Below are positions 24,581-31,809 of a DNA stretch of 31,809 bases, piece by piece. Source of the DNA: Geothermobacter sp964501815 (GTDB lineage Bacteria > Desulfobacterota > Desulfuromonadia > Desulfuromonadales > Geothermobacteraceae). Numbering within the stretch: position 1 is the stretch's first letter; each line of letters opens with the position of its first letter. The position numbers and the translations under genes are program-made. The DNA lies in contig CAZCUR010000025.1 of assembly GCA_964501815.1 (NCBI GenBank), forward strand, positions 1 through 31,809. Direction: 5' to 3'. A model generated the notes under the pieces. That model searched no databases, had not been told where the DNA came from, and saw only the letters and a list, made by a program, of their open reading frames with translations.

Positions 24581-25537
24581 TCAGACGTGGTTGCGCAGCT
24601 TCATCTCCAGCGGATGGGGATCGAGGTAGGTCTGCTGTGCCAGATAGTCCTGTCGGTATTTGCGTACAAAATGCTTCAGCAGCGTCAGCGGCACCAGCAG
24701 CGGCACCAGCTCGGCACGGTAGGCGGCGATCAGTTCCATGGCCTCCTGCTTTTCGTCGGCGCTCAGATCGCGTTTGAAGTAGCCGAGGATGTGCTGCAGG
24801 ACGTTGACATTCTTGGCAACGGTGGTTTTGCGCTGCAGGGCGGTGAGCAGCAGGCGCTGGTAGGTCGGCACCAGCTCCGTCTCCGGCAGTGTGCCGGCCT
24901 GCGCTACCAGCCTGCCCATCTGCCGGTAGTGTTCAGGGCTGTGGGAGAGGAGCAGCAACTTGTTGCGACTGTGGAAGTCGATCACCCGGCCGGCGAGATT
25001 CCCGCTACCGGCCAGGGCATCGCGCCAGCGCTTCAGGGTAAAGATGCTCTCGATGAAGTTCTCGCGCAGTTTGGGGTCGTGCAGGCGGCCGTCCTCCTCG
25101 ACCGGCAGCAGTGGAAAGTGCTCCATGAAGGCGCGGGCGAACAGGCCGACCCCTTTCCCCTGCGGTATGCCGTTGCGGTCGTAGAGTTTGACCCGTTCCA
25201 TGCCGCTGCTCGGCGAACGGCTCTTGAAGATGAAACCGCACAGGTTCTCCTTTTCCAGCTCGCGCACCCGCCTGGCCGCCCAGGCCTGCATGCGTTCGGT
25301 GATGTCCTCGCCCCCCTTGCTGAAGACCAGGCGCGGGCTGTCCGGATCGCCGACCAGGCGCAGGGCCGGGCGCGGCGTCGGCAGGCCGAGTTCGACCTCG
25401 GGACAGACCGGCACCCACTCGACGGCGTCGCCCATGGTAGCGACGATCAGCCGGTCGAGCTTGTGGCCGCCATCGAAACGGACCTTTTCACCGAGCAGGC
25501 AGGAACTGATACCGAGGCGGATTTTGACTTCGGGCAT
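24581..25537 (-). CDS. DUF523 (TudS-like) - DUF1722 (YbgA) two-domain protein
   Basis: 318 residues. The N-terminal DUF523 domain keeps three cysteines, Cys13 (GISSCLLGE), Cys45 (PVCPEVELGLPTPRPA) and Cys100 (NLCGFIFKSRSPSSG). In the 2-thiouracil desulfidase TudS, the same family, these bind a [4Fe-4S] cluster that removes sulfur from thiopyrimidines. The C-terminal DUF1722 domain (residues about 190-310, SRNKLLLLSHSPEHYRQMGRLV and LLVPLTLLKHFVRKYRQDYL) is that of E. coli YbgA, encoded next to phr there. Start at 25537 because AAGGAGAG precedes it; a longer frame would cross the lipocalin promoter region. It points toward the SDR gene and is divergent from the lipocalin. A role in handling photodamaged or thiolated nucleobases is possible but unproven. 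Confidence 0.9.
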   Translation of the reverse strand: MPEVKIRLGISSCLLGEKVRFDGGHKLDRLIVATMGDAVEWVPVCPEVELGLPTPRPALRLVGDPDSPRLVFSKGGEDITERMQAWAARRVRELEKENLCGFIFKSRSPSSGMERVKLYDRNGIPQGKGVGLFARAFMEHFPLLPVEEDGRLHDPKLRENFIESIFTLKRWRDALAGSGNLAGRVIDFHSRNKLLLLSHSPEHYRQMGRLVAQAGTLPETELVPTYQRLLLTALQRKTTVAKNVNVLQHILGYFKRDLSADEKQEAMELIAAYRAELVPLLVPLTLLKHFVRKYRQDYLAQQTYLDPHPLEMKLRNHV

Positions 25538-25559
25538 GGCACTCTCCTTTCCGGCTGCA

Positions 25560-25586
25560 AGTTTAGCAGGATTGAGGGCTTTGTCC
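25560..25586 (-). promoter_or_regulatory. Promoter of the DUF523-DUF1722 gene with shared GGACAAA element
   Basis: Minus-strand GGACAAA (25580-25586), 14 bases, then the extended -10 TGCTAAACT (25560-25568, hexamer 25560-25565). The geometry is identical to the ten-gene operon promoter (GGACAAA, 14 bases, TACTAT), which suggests the same regulator or sigma factor. Confidence 0.6.
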
Positions 25587-25601
25587 GCAAAACAGGACAA
25601 C
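25580..25601. promoter_or_regulatory. Second putative operator, inverted TTTGTCC / GGACAA half-sites
   Basis: TTTGTCC at 25580-25586 and GGACAA at 25595-25600, inverted and separated by eight bases, in the 82-bp gap between the divergent DUF523 and lipocalin genes. The half-sites are the same as in the palindrome at 21714-21728, but the spacing is seven bases longer. It could control both genes. Confidence 0.5.
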
Positions 25602-25619
25602 AGGAAGCGAGGTGATCCC

Positions 25620-26150
25620 ATGATAAAGCGACGGATTCTGGGCTTGTTTGCCCTGCTGCTGGGCGGCTGCGTCGGCGCCCCCCAGGGGGTCGAACCGGTC
25701 ACCGATTTCCAGCTGGAACGCTATCTCGGCACCTGGTACGAAATCGCCCGGCTCGATCACCGCTTCGAGCGCGGCCTGAGCCGGGTGACCGCCGAGTACA
25801 GTCTGCGTGACGACGGTGGCATACGGGTGATCAATCGCGGTTTCAACGAAACGAACGGTGAATGGAAGCAGGCCATCGGCCGGGCCTATGTCACCGGCCC
25901 CCCCGATGTCGGTGCGCTCAAGGTCAGCTTCTTCGGTCCCTTCTACGGTGGCTACAATATCATCGCCCTCGACCGTGACGGCTACCGGTGGGCCATGATT
26001 TGCGGCCCGAACCGTGACTATCTCTGGATTCTGGCACGCAGTCCGCGACTGGACGGAGAGGTTTACCGGCAACTTGTGGCGAGGGCCAGGCAGCTCGGGT
26101 TTGCCGTCGAGGGCCTGATTGAAGTGAGGCAGGTGCCGGAGGCATACTGA
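25620..26150 (+). CDS. blc: Outer-membrane lipocalin lipoprotein (Blc-like)
   Basis: 176 residues. A lipoprotein signal peptide ends in the lipobox LLGGC (cysteine near residue 17). The lipocalin signature YLGTWYEIARLDHRFERGLSRVTAEYSL follows, then VSFFGPFYGGYNIIALDRDGYRWAMICGPNRDYLWILARSP, as in bacterial lipocalin Blc. Blc binds fatty acids or lysophospholipids at the outer membrane and is stress-induced. GAGGTGA precedes the ATG. It is divergent from the DUF523 gene with a shared putative operator. It fits the theme of membrane lipid damage repair in this island. Confidence 0.94.
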   Translation: MIKRRILGLFALLLGGCVGAPQGVEPVTDFQLERYLGTWYEIARLDHRFERGLSRVTAEYSLRDDGGIRVINRGFNETNGEWKQAIGRAYVTGPPDVGALKVSFFGPFYGGYNIIALDRDGYRWAMICGPNRDYLWILARSPRLDGEVYRQLVARARQLGFAVEGLIEVRQVPEAY

Positions 26151-26153
26151 ACG

Positions 26154-26181
26154 TTGACAGCACGTCCTGTGATGATAAACC
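26154..26181 (+). promoter_or_regulatory. Candidate promoter of the PilZ gene
   Basis: TTGACA (26154-26159) and TAAACC (26176-26181) with 16-bp spacing, just after the lipocalin stop and 35 bases before the PilZ ATG. The -35 is perfect, the -10 is moderate. Confidence 0.4.
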
Positions 26182-26215
26182 TTGATGGCGAGCCCTTTTC
26201 TTCGGAGAGCACCGC

Positions 26216-26875
26216 ATGCTCAGGATGCAATGCGCCCACTGTGGCAATCTGATCGAATCCCAGCTTCTGACCGAGATGAAATCGGTTTATTGCCGGCGGT
26301 GCGGTTCATTCCAGGATGTCGGCGAGCTGTACGTGACTTCGCGCGGCTTTACCGTGCTGCGGCGCGACCTGCTCGACCGGCTCAAACGCTGGGAACGGCT
26401 GTTGCGCGATGCTCTGAAGGACCGGGAGATGCTCGAATTCGCCGAGCGCTTCGACCCGCGCGAAGCCGAGCGGCTCGATCGCCTGATCGCCTCGCTGCGC
26501 GAACTGCTCGACGGCGCCCGCGATCACTTCCGCCTCTACCTCGATCCTCCGGTAGAGGTCAGCTGCTGCCGGCGCGGCGGCGAGGGGCTGGGGCAGCTGG
26601 TCAACCTGAGTATCTTTGGCGCCTGCATTCGACTCAGGCCGGAGGTGAAGCTGCTGCACCGGGGCGACCGGGTCGAACTCGAGGTCCAGTTGCCCGCCAG
26701 CGAAACCCTCCTGCGGCTCGATGGCCGGGTCGCCTGGAGCGCGAAACGCCCGGGCCGAATGCCGGTGCACGAGATTGGCGTCGCGTTTGACGGTCTTGAA
26801 GATGCCGCCCGCAACGCCCTGTGGAAGTACATCATCGCCCACAAGGACGTCACCAAGCCCTACCTGCCGGTCTGA
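26216..26875 (+). CDS. Zinc-ribbon PilZ domain protein (c-di-GMP receptor)
   Basis: 219 residues. The N-terminus is a four-cysteine zinc ribbon: Cys6-x2-Cys9 and Cys26-x2-Cys29. A charged helical region follows (about 45-100, RRDLLDRLKRWERLLRDALK), probably a coiled coil. The C-terminal PilZ domain has the RxxxR motif as R102-DHF-R106 and the N-x-S-x2-G motif as NLSIFG at 130-135, so the c-di-GMP-binding residues are present, with Asn in place of Asp. It should bind c-di-GMP and change partner interactions. GGAGA precedes the ATG. It precedes a CheB-CheR-PAS gene and a histidine kinase on the same strand. The partner is unknown. Confidence 0.88.
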   Translation: MLRMQCAHCGNLIESQLLTEMKSVYCRRCGSFQDVGELYVTSRGFTVLRRDLLDRLKRWERLLRDALKDREMLEFAERFDPREAERLDRLIASLRELLDGARDHFRLYLDPPVEVSCCRRGGEGLGQLVNLSIFGACIRLRPEVKLLHRGDRVELEVQLPASETLLRLDGRVAWSAKRPGRMPVHEIGVAFDGLEDAARNALWKYIIAHKDVTKPYLPV

Positions 26876-26914
26876 AGAGATGGCTGGAAGTCCGGCAGGA
26901 AACCGGGTTTTGCA

Positions 26915-26943
26915 TTGAAAAAACACCCTTTTTTTGCTAACAG
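26915..26943 (+). promoter_or_regulatory. Promoter of the CheB-CheR-PAS gene
   Basis: TTGAAA (26915-26920), 17 bases, then TAACAG (26938-26943) preceded by TGC, an extended -10. It lies in the 113-bp gap before the ATG at 26989. Confidence 0.5.
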
Positions 26944-26988
26944 AAAAGCAGATGTTTCCCCGCTTTTCTCCTTGCTGGAGGAGGCCAT

Positions 26989-29900
26989 ATGGCAGGACGT
27001 GGCTCAGGGTCGAAGGACCCCCAGGCCGACAAGGACCACCGGAAGAAGTCGCCCAGGGGAGCCGGGCCGGATCATGCTGCCATGTCCAAGGGTCCCCGGT
27101 ACATTGTCGGCATTGGCGCTTCCGCCGGCGGCCTGGAGGCCCTGAGGGCCCTGTTACCGAGTCTGCCGGTCGACGCCGGCAACTGCTACATCATCGCCCA
27201 GCACCTCTCGCCCGACTACCCCAGTATGCTCACCTCTTTGCTGGGACGTTCGACCACCATGCCGGTGGTGCAAATCGAGGACAATCAGCCGCTTTTGCCC
27301 AATCACGTCTTCATTACTCCGCCGGGGCGCGATGTCGTTGTGCGCGATGGCTGCCTGCGCCTGGCACAGACCGGTTCCGCCATCGGGCCGAAACCCTCGG
27401 TCGATTACCTGCTCAGTTCCCTGGCCGAGGAATATGCCGAGCGGGCCGTCGGTATCATCCTGTCGGGAACGGGTTCGGACGGAGCCCATGGCATTCGTGC
27501 CATCAAGGCCGGCGGCGGCCTGACCATGGCGCAATCCGAGGACAGCGCCAAGTTCAACGGCATGCCCCATGCGGCCCTGCTGACCGGGCTGATCGATCTT
27601 GTTCTGCCTCCGGAAAAGATGGGGTACGAGCTGAAGTCGGTCCTTGAACATCCCCGCAGTGACACCGAAGTTTCCGCCGAAAAGGACAATGCGGCGACCC
27701 TGGAAACCCTGTACCAGCTGATCCTGGACCGGACCGGCTGCGATTTCTTCAACTACAAGCCTTCGACCATCCTCCGTCGTATCGGCCGGCGGCTCGATCT
27801 GCTGCGGCTTGACAGTCTGGAAAACTATATCGCCTACATCCGCAACAATCCGGATGAGCTGGTCCTGCTGAAAAAGGAAATCCTCATTTCCGTGACCAGT
27901 TTCTTCCGTGACAAGGAGGCGTTTGCGGCACTTCGTGAGGCCCTGGCCGAGCTGTTAGAGCGGAAAAAAGCCGGCGACAATGTGCGCATCTGGGTCCCCG
28001 GATGTGCCACCGGTGAAGAGGCCTACTCCATCGCCATCCTGATTCATGACCTGCTGCAGGGACAGACCCGCAGGTACAATATCCAGATTTTCGCGACCGA
28101 TCTGGACGAGGAAGCCATCGAGGTGGCCCGGCGCGGCCTGTACCCGGAGGCCACCCTGGTCGATATGGACCCGCGCTTGCGGGAAAGCTGTTTTCAGCCC
28201 CAGGGGAGTCGGTATCAGGTCATCGACGCGGTGCGCGACCTGCTGATCTTCGCCCAGCAGGACCTGGTGCGTGACCCGCCCTACTCGCGCCTCGACCTGA
28301 TCAGCTGCCGCAATGTGCTGATTTATTTCAATGCCGTGCTTCAGGAACAGATCCTGCGGACCTTCCACTATGCCCTGCAGCCTGAGGGCCTGCTGTTTCT
28401 GGGGAAGTCGGAATCGATCGGTCGTTTTGGCGACCTTTTCAGCTGTCTGCATCGCAAGGTCAAGATTTTCGCCCGTCTTGGCAGCCCGCGGACCGGTCCC
28501 CGCGATTTTCAGATGCCGATACCGCGGCTTTCATCCGCCGTGCGGACCAGCACGGCACGGCCGGACAAGGATTATTCCCCGCGGCTGCTGCTGCAGGAGA
28601 GCCTGCTGAAGCAGACGGGGTTAAGCGGTGTCCTGGTCAATGCCGCTTTCGACATCCTTTTTGTCCACGGCGATGTCAATCCGTTTCTGGGTCTTTCCGA
28701 GGGACGCGCCGGGTTGAACCTGCTCGACCTGGCCCGGCCTGACCTGAGGCTGGACCTGAGAACCAGCCTGCACATCGCCGCGCGGGAGCAGCGGCCGGTT
28801 CAGTCCCGGCTCATTCCTCTGGAGGGGAGTGAAAACAAGGAGCTTGTCCGCATCCTGGTGGTCCCCGTTTCCGGGAAGTCCGTTCCGGACGGGCTGCTGG
28901 CCGTCGGTTTCGAAAAACGCACCTCCCGATCCGAGGCGGTTCCCGAACCTGACACCCCCGAGTGGGACAGAAAACAGCTGGTGGAGCTGGAGCAGGAGAT
29001 TCTGGCCTATCGGGAGCGGCTTCAGACCACCATGGAGGAGCTGGAGACCGCCAATGAAGAACTGCAGAGCACCAATGAGGAACTGCAGAGCACCATCGAG
29101 GAGCTGCAGAGTTCCAACGAGGAGCTTGAGGCCAGCAACGAAGAGCTGCAGAGCACCAACGAAGAGCTGCTGACCGTTAATGATGAACTGCAGACCCGCA
29201 CCCAGGAACTGGCTCAGGCCAATGCCGACCTGGAAAATATCTTGCGCAGCCTGCTGACGCCGCTGGTGATTTTTGACGACCGCCATGTTCTGGTGCGTTT
29301 CAACGACAGTGCCGCCGAACTGTTTGCCCTGACCCGGGATCATCTCGGTCAGCCCCTGGCCGCAATCCCCGGTTTGAAGGCGGTCCCGGGGCTGGCTCAG
29401 GATGTCACCCAGGTTCTTGCTTCGGCAAAGCCGAGTGAAAAAGAGCTGGCCTGGGACGGCCGGCTGCTGCTGTTCCGCTGTCAGCCCTACCGGACTGCCG
29501 ACGGCCAGGTTTCGGGTGTGTTGGCGACCTTTCCCGATCTGGCCGATCGGCTCTATCGGCGGCGGGATCGGGCGATCAAGGCCGTGGCCGACCGGCTGAT
29601 CGATCATGGCAAGGGACTGGATGATGTTCTGACCACCTTGATGCCCGTCATCGTCAGTGAACTGGAGGTGCCGGTGGCTCTGTTCTGCCGCCCGGATGGC
29701 GATGGGCGCATCCTGCACCATGGCAAGGTGGCGGAGCAGGACTGGGTAGGCGGCGTGGCTGTTGAGCGCGATCAGTCCCTGGCCTTCCTGATCATGGCGA
29801 CTGAAGAGACCATCGGCGATATCGAGCGGTTGCCGGGGCGCAAAAAACTCTCTCTTCCAGGCCTTGCCGGTGAGCAGCTGCGCGCCTTCATGGGCGTGCC

Positions 29901-30033
29901 GGTGCGCGTGCACGGCCAGGTCGCGGGGAGTCTGATTGTGGCCGATACCAGGGACCGCCCCGACCTGAGGGTCCATCTGCGTCTGGTCGAAGACCTGGCC
30001 CAGCAGTTGGCCCGGGTTATGGAAAGAAGCTGA
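26989..30033 (+). CDS. CheB methylesterase - CheR methyltransferase - PAS - GAF signalling protein
   Basis: 1014 residues. CheB domain about 35-220 with the catalytic triad Ser45 (GIGASAGG), His72 (AQHLS) and Asp164 (GTGSDG). CheR domain about 235-495 with the SAM motif WVPGCATGEEAYSIAI near 335-350 and FATDLDEEAI near 368. A linker (505-655) is followed by a long coiled coil at about 662-752, made of repeating NEELQST/NEELEAS units. A PAS domain (about 752-850) and a GAF-like domain (about 855-1012) end the protein. There is no receiver or kinase domain. Such CheB/CheR fusions are usually paired with histidine kinases and may methylate and demethylate signalling proteins other than chemoreceptors. 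GGAGGA precedes the ATG. The next gene, 29 bp on, is a PAS kinase and is the probable partner. Confidence 0.95.
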   Translation: MAGRGSGSKDPQADKDHRKKSPRGAGPDHAAMSKGPRYIVGIGASAGGLEALRALLPSLPVDAGNCYIIAQHLSPDYPSMLTSLLGRSTTMPVVQIEDNQPLLPNHVFITPPGRDVVVRDGCLRLAQTGSAIGPKPSVDYLLSSLAEEYAERAVGIILSGTGSDGAHGIRAIKAGGGLTMAQSEDSAKFNGMPHAALLTGLIDLVLPPEKMGYELKSVLEHPRSDTEVSAEKDNAATLETLYQLILDRTGCDFFNYKPSTILRRIGRRLDLLRLDSLENYIAYIRNNPDELVLLKKEILISVTSFFRDKEAFAALREALAELLERKKAGDNVRIWVPGCATGEEAYSIAILIHDLLQGQTRRYNIQIFATDLDEEAIEVARRGLYPEATLVDMDPRLRESCFQPQGSRYQVIDAVRDLLIFAQQDLVRDPPYSRLDLISCRNVLIYFNAVLQEQILRTFHYALQPEGLLFLGKSESIGRFGDLFSCLHRKVKIFARLGSPRTGPRDFQMPIPRLSSAVRTSTARPDKDYSPRLLLQESLLKQTGLSGVLVNAAFDILFVHGDVNPFLGLSEGRAGLNLLDLARPDLRLDLRTSLHIAAREQRPVQSRLIPLEGSENKELVRILVVPVSGKSVPDGLLAVGFEKRTSRSEAVPEPDTPEWDRKQLVELEQEILAYRERLQTTMEELETANEELQSTNEELQSTIEELQSSNEELEASNEELQSTNEELLTVNDELQTRTQELAQANADLENILRSLLTPLVIFDDRHVLVRFNDSAAELFALTRDHLGQPLAAIPGLKAVPGLAQDVTQVLASAKPSEKELAWDGRLLLFRCQPYRTADGQVSGVLATFPDLADRLYRRRDRAIKAVADRLIDHGKGLDDVLTTLMPVIVSELEVPVALFCRPDGDGRILHHGKVAEQDWVGGVAVERDQSLAFLIMATEETIGDIERLPGRKKLSLPGLAGEQLRAFMGVPVRVHGQVAGSLIVADTRDRPDLRVHLRLVEDLAQQLARVMERS

Positions 30034-30062
30034 CGGGAACCGCAACATCCAGGGGGGGCACC

Positions 30063-31721
30063 ATGGCTCGACCATCCATCGAGGCAAAAGGTCTGGCCGC
30101 CAGCCGATCTCTCCGGCGGCTGAAAGAGAGGATTGAGCAGGCTGCCGCCGAAGACATTCACTGGCGGGCGCTGGCGGACGATCTGCTCGAAGTGGTCGAA
30201 GACCTGGAGATCCACCAGGAGGAGCTGCGGGTTCAGGCAGAGGAACTGGCGGCCGCGCAGATGCGCGCCGAAGAGGCGTCTGTCCGCTATCGCGAGCTGT
30301 TCGAACGGGCCCCTTTCGGCTACTGCACTCTCAATGACCGCGGCCACATCCTCGAATACAATTACGCCTTTCTGGAACTGCTCGGCCGGGCATTGCCGGC
30401 CGGACTCCACAAGCCTTTTGTCAGTTTTATCCCCCAAAAAGACCACAGCCGCTTTTTCCTGGAACTGAGCAGGGTTTTTCAGGGAGAAGAACGGTCCATG
30501 GAGGTGCGCCTGAAGGGCGCGGAAGGGCGATATGTCCCGGTTATCGTCCGCATGACGCCGGTCTCTGCCGCCAGTTCCGCCGTGAAAAGATGCCGGCTTG
30601 CGGTGATCGATATTCGCGATCGTGTGGAGCTGGAGGAAAGACTGCGCGACAGTGAGCGCAGGCACCAGCTGCTGGCGGTGCAGCTGGAGGCGATTTTGAA
30701 CGGGCTTCCCGACGCCGTGGTGCTGCTCGACTGCGACCTGCGGGTTCTGTACACCAATGCCCACGCACGCCAGTTGCTGAGCGATTCAGATGTGTCTCCC
30801 TCCGGGGACTTCTGTCACCAGCTCTTTTTCGGGCGGGAGCAGCCCTGCCCTGACTGCCATGTGCTCCGGGCCCTGAAACAGGGCCGGCCTCAGCAGGGAA
30901 CCCTGCACCGGGGCGACCGGGTGCTGGACTACCGGGTTCTGCCCGTCAGGGACGAACGCGGCGAAATCGTGCGTCTGCTCGAAATTGTCCGGGACATCAC
31001 CGAAAAGGAGCGGATGCAGGCCATCAGCCTGCGCAACAGCCAGATGGCGTCCATCGGCGAGCTGGCCGCTGGGGTCGCTCATGAAATCAACAATCCCATC
31101 ACCGGTATTCTCAACTACGCGGATATTTTGCGGCAGAAGTTGCCGCCGGACGGGTTGGTCGGCGAAATCCCCGGGCGCATTGTTCATGAGGCTCAGCGTA
31201 TTGCCGATATCACCACCAGTCTGCTGCGCTACTCGCGCAGGGAAGCTCATCGGGAACCTTTGCGTCTGTGCGAGCCTCTGCGTGCGTCCCTGCTGTTGCT
31301 CGAGGTGCGTCTGATGAAGGCCGGTGTACGGGTGGAAAACCGGGTGCCCGAGGATCTGCCGCTGGTCGTTGCCGAGTCCAACCGGTTGCAGCAGGTTTTC
31401 ATCAATTTGATCAGCAATGCCGGCCAGGCACTGGAAGAGTTGCCTGATCAGCAAGACCGCAAAATAGAAATTCGGGGTGATGTCCCCTCCCCCGGCCTCG
31501 TTCGCATTGTCGTTCGTGACAACGGCCCCGGTATCCCCGAGGCGATTCGGGACAAAATCTTTCAGCCCTTCTTCACCACCAAACCGGAAGGGATTGGCAC
31601 CGGCCTTGGTTTGGGTATCTGCCGCGACATTGTCGAATCTCTCGGTGGTCGCCTGACCTGCGAAAGCAAAGAGGGAGAGGGCGCCTCCTTTGTCATCGAA
31701 CTGCCGGCCGCCCTGCCCTGA
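30063..31721 (+). CDS. PAS domain sensor histidine kinase
   Basis: 552 residues, no membrane span, so cytoplasmic. Order: N-terminal coiled coil (about 15-75), PAS 1 (about 75-190), PAS 2 (about 205-315), HisKA with the phosphorylated His340 (GVAHEINNPITG), and HATPase_c with the N box FINLISNAGQAL, G1 DNGPGIPE, F box FFTTKPEG and G2 GTGLGLGIC. PAS 2 carries three cysteines (Cys251, Cys262, Cys265 in EQPCPDC), a pattern seen in PAS domains of deltaproteobacterial kinases and perhaps metal-, heme- or redox-related. AGGGGGGG precedes the ATG, 29 bp after the CheB-CheR protein. No receiver domain is present and no response regulator is in the window, so the output is unknown. Confidence 0.95.
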   Translation: MARPSIEAKGLAASRSLRRLKERIEQAAAEDIHWRALADDLLEVVEDLEIHQEELRVQAEELAAAQMRAEEASVRYRELFERAPFGYCTLNDRGHILEYNYAFLELLGRALPAGLHKPFVSFIPQKDHSRFFLELSRVFQGEERSMEVRLKGAEGRYVPVIVRMTPVSAASSAVKRCRLAVIDIRDRVELEERLRDSERRHQLLAVQLEAILNGLPDAVVLLDCDLRVLYTNAHARQLLSDSDVSPSGDFCHQLFFGREQPCPDCHVLRALKQGRPQQGTLHRGDRVLDYRVLPVRDERGEIVRLLEIVRDITEKERMQAISLRNSQMASIGELAAGVAHEINNPITGILNYADILRQKLPPDGLVGEIPGRIVHEAQRIADITTSLLRYSRREAHREPLRLCEPLRASLLLLEVRLMKAGVRVENRVPEDLPLVVAESNRLQQVFINLISNAGQALEELPDQQDRKIEIRGDVPSPGLVRIVVRDNGPGIPEAIRDKIFQPFFTTKPEGIGTGLGLGICRDIVESLGGRLTCESKEGEGASFVIELPAALP

Positions 31722-31744
31722 CGGCCGCTCGCCTTTTCTATCTC

Positions 31745-31809
31745 TCAGGACAGTATCAGTCCCAGCAGGCCGTAAAGCGGTTGCGGCCAGATCCCCAGCA
31801 GCAGCGCGA
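31745..31809 (-). CDS. C-terminal fragment of a hydrophobic protein, possibly NADH-dehydrogenase N/M-like subunit
   Basis: The minus-strand frame entering from the right edge reads ALLLGIWPQPLYGLLGLILS and ends in TGA at 31745-31747. A hydrophobic tail with GIWPQPL is typical of the C-terminus of proton-pumping NADH-dehydrogenase/antiporter subunits (NuoN, NuoM). Only 21 codons are visible, so the family is a guess. It converges on the kinase gene with 23 bp between the stops. Confidence 0.4.
   Translation of the reverse strand, partial: ALLLGIWPQPLYGLLGLILS

Overview
The window is a high-GC, gene-dense stretch of bacterial chromosome, most consistent with a Desulfuromonas/Geobacter-type (Desulfuromonadota) organism. 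That placement is inference. It rests on the homodimeric pyruvate dehydrogenase E1, an apparent selenocysteine codon, PAS-rich signalling proteins with Cys-rich PAS inserts, and frequent 1-4 nt gene overlaps. I saw no rRNA, tRNA, CRISPR array or insertion sequence.

Region 1 (1-3051, minus strand): the start of aceF (pyruvate dehydrogenase E2) and all of aceE (E1), separated by a 308-bp spacer that carries inverted-repeat copies of a CTCTGCG-type sequence and a separate hairpin. Region 2 (3127-12840, minus strand): an amino-acid/opine locus. It contains two polar amino-acid ABC transporters (permease-binding protein-permease without an ATPase; binding protein-permease-permease-ATPase with one), an Lrp/AsnC regulator, and three enzymes in a row: an octopine/nopaline-type opine dehydrogenase, a saccharopine-dehydrogenase-like reductase and an Asp/Glu-racemase-family enzyme. 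Two very similar AT-rich elements (about 8949-9000 and 12787-12836) lie upstream of the enzyme operon and of the second transporter operon, and are the best candidates for the Lrp operator. The substrate is unknown.

Region 3 (13061-26150): a light/oxidative-damage response island. A CarH/LitR-type B12 photoreceptor repressor (plus strand) is transcribed divergently from a ten-gene minus-strand operon of about 8.6 kb. In that operon every gene overlaps the next by 4 nt, except one 1-nt overlap. Its order is SRPBCC protein, DUF2177, DUF1295, flavin amine oxidase, DUF1365-cyclopropane-synthase fusion, DUF2878, chalcone-isomerase-like lipid protein, a secreted peroxiredoxin whose catalytic residue is encoded by in-frame TGA (selenocysteine), class II photolyase and an NADPH-dependent FMN reductase. 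Behind the regulator lie a pyridoxamine-oxidase-fold protein and a DUF2867 epimerase-like protein. A divergent pair then encodes a DUF523/DUF1722 (YbgA/TudS-like) protein and a Blc lipocalin. The ten-gene promoter and the DUF523 promoter share the same element, GGACAAA-N14-(-10 hexamer), with inverted half-sites TTTGTCC/GGACAAA, suggesting one regulator controls both. Fatty-acid modification, lipid transport, peroxide reduction and DNA photorepair fit together as a membrane and DNA protection programme induced by light or singlet oxygen.

Region 4 (26216-31721, plus strand): a zinc-ribbon PilZ protein, a CheB-CheR-coiled coil-PAS-GAF protein and a PAS histidine kinase, a likely sensory group. 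The last 65 bases hold the C-terminal end of a hydrophobic minus-strand protein, possibly an NADH-dehydrogenase N/M-type subunit.
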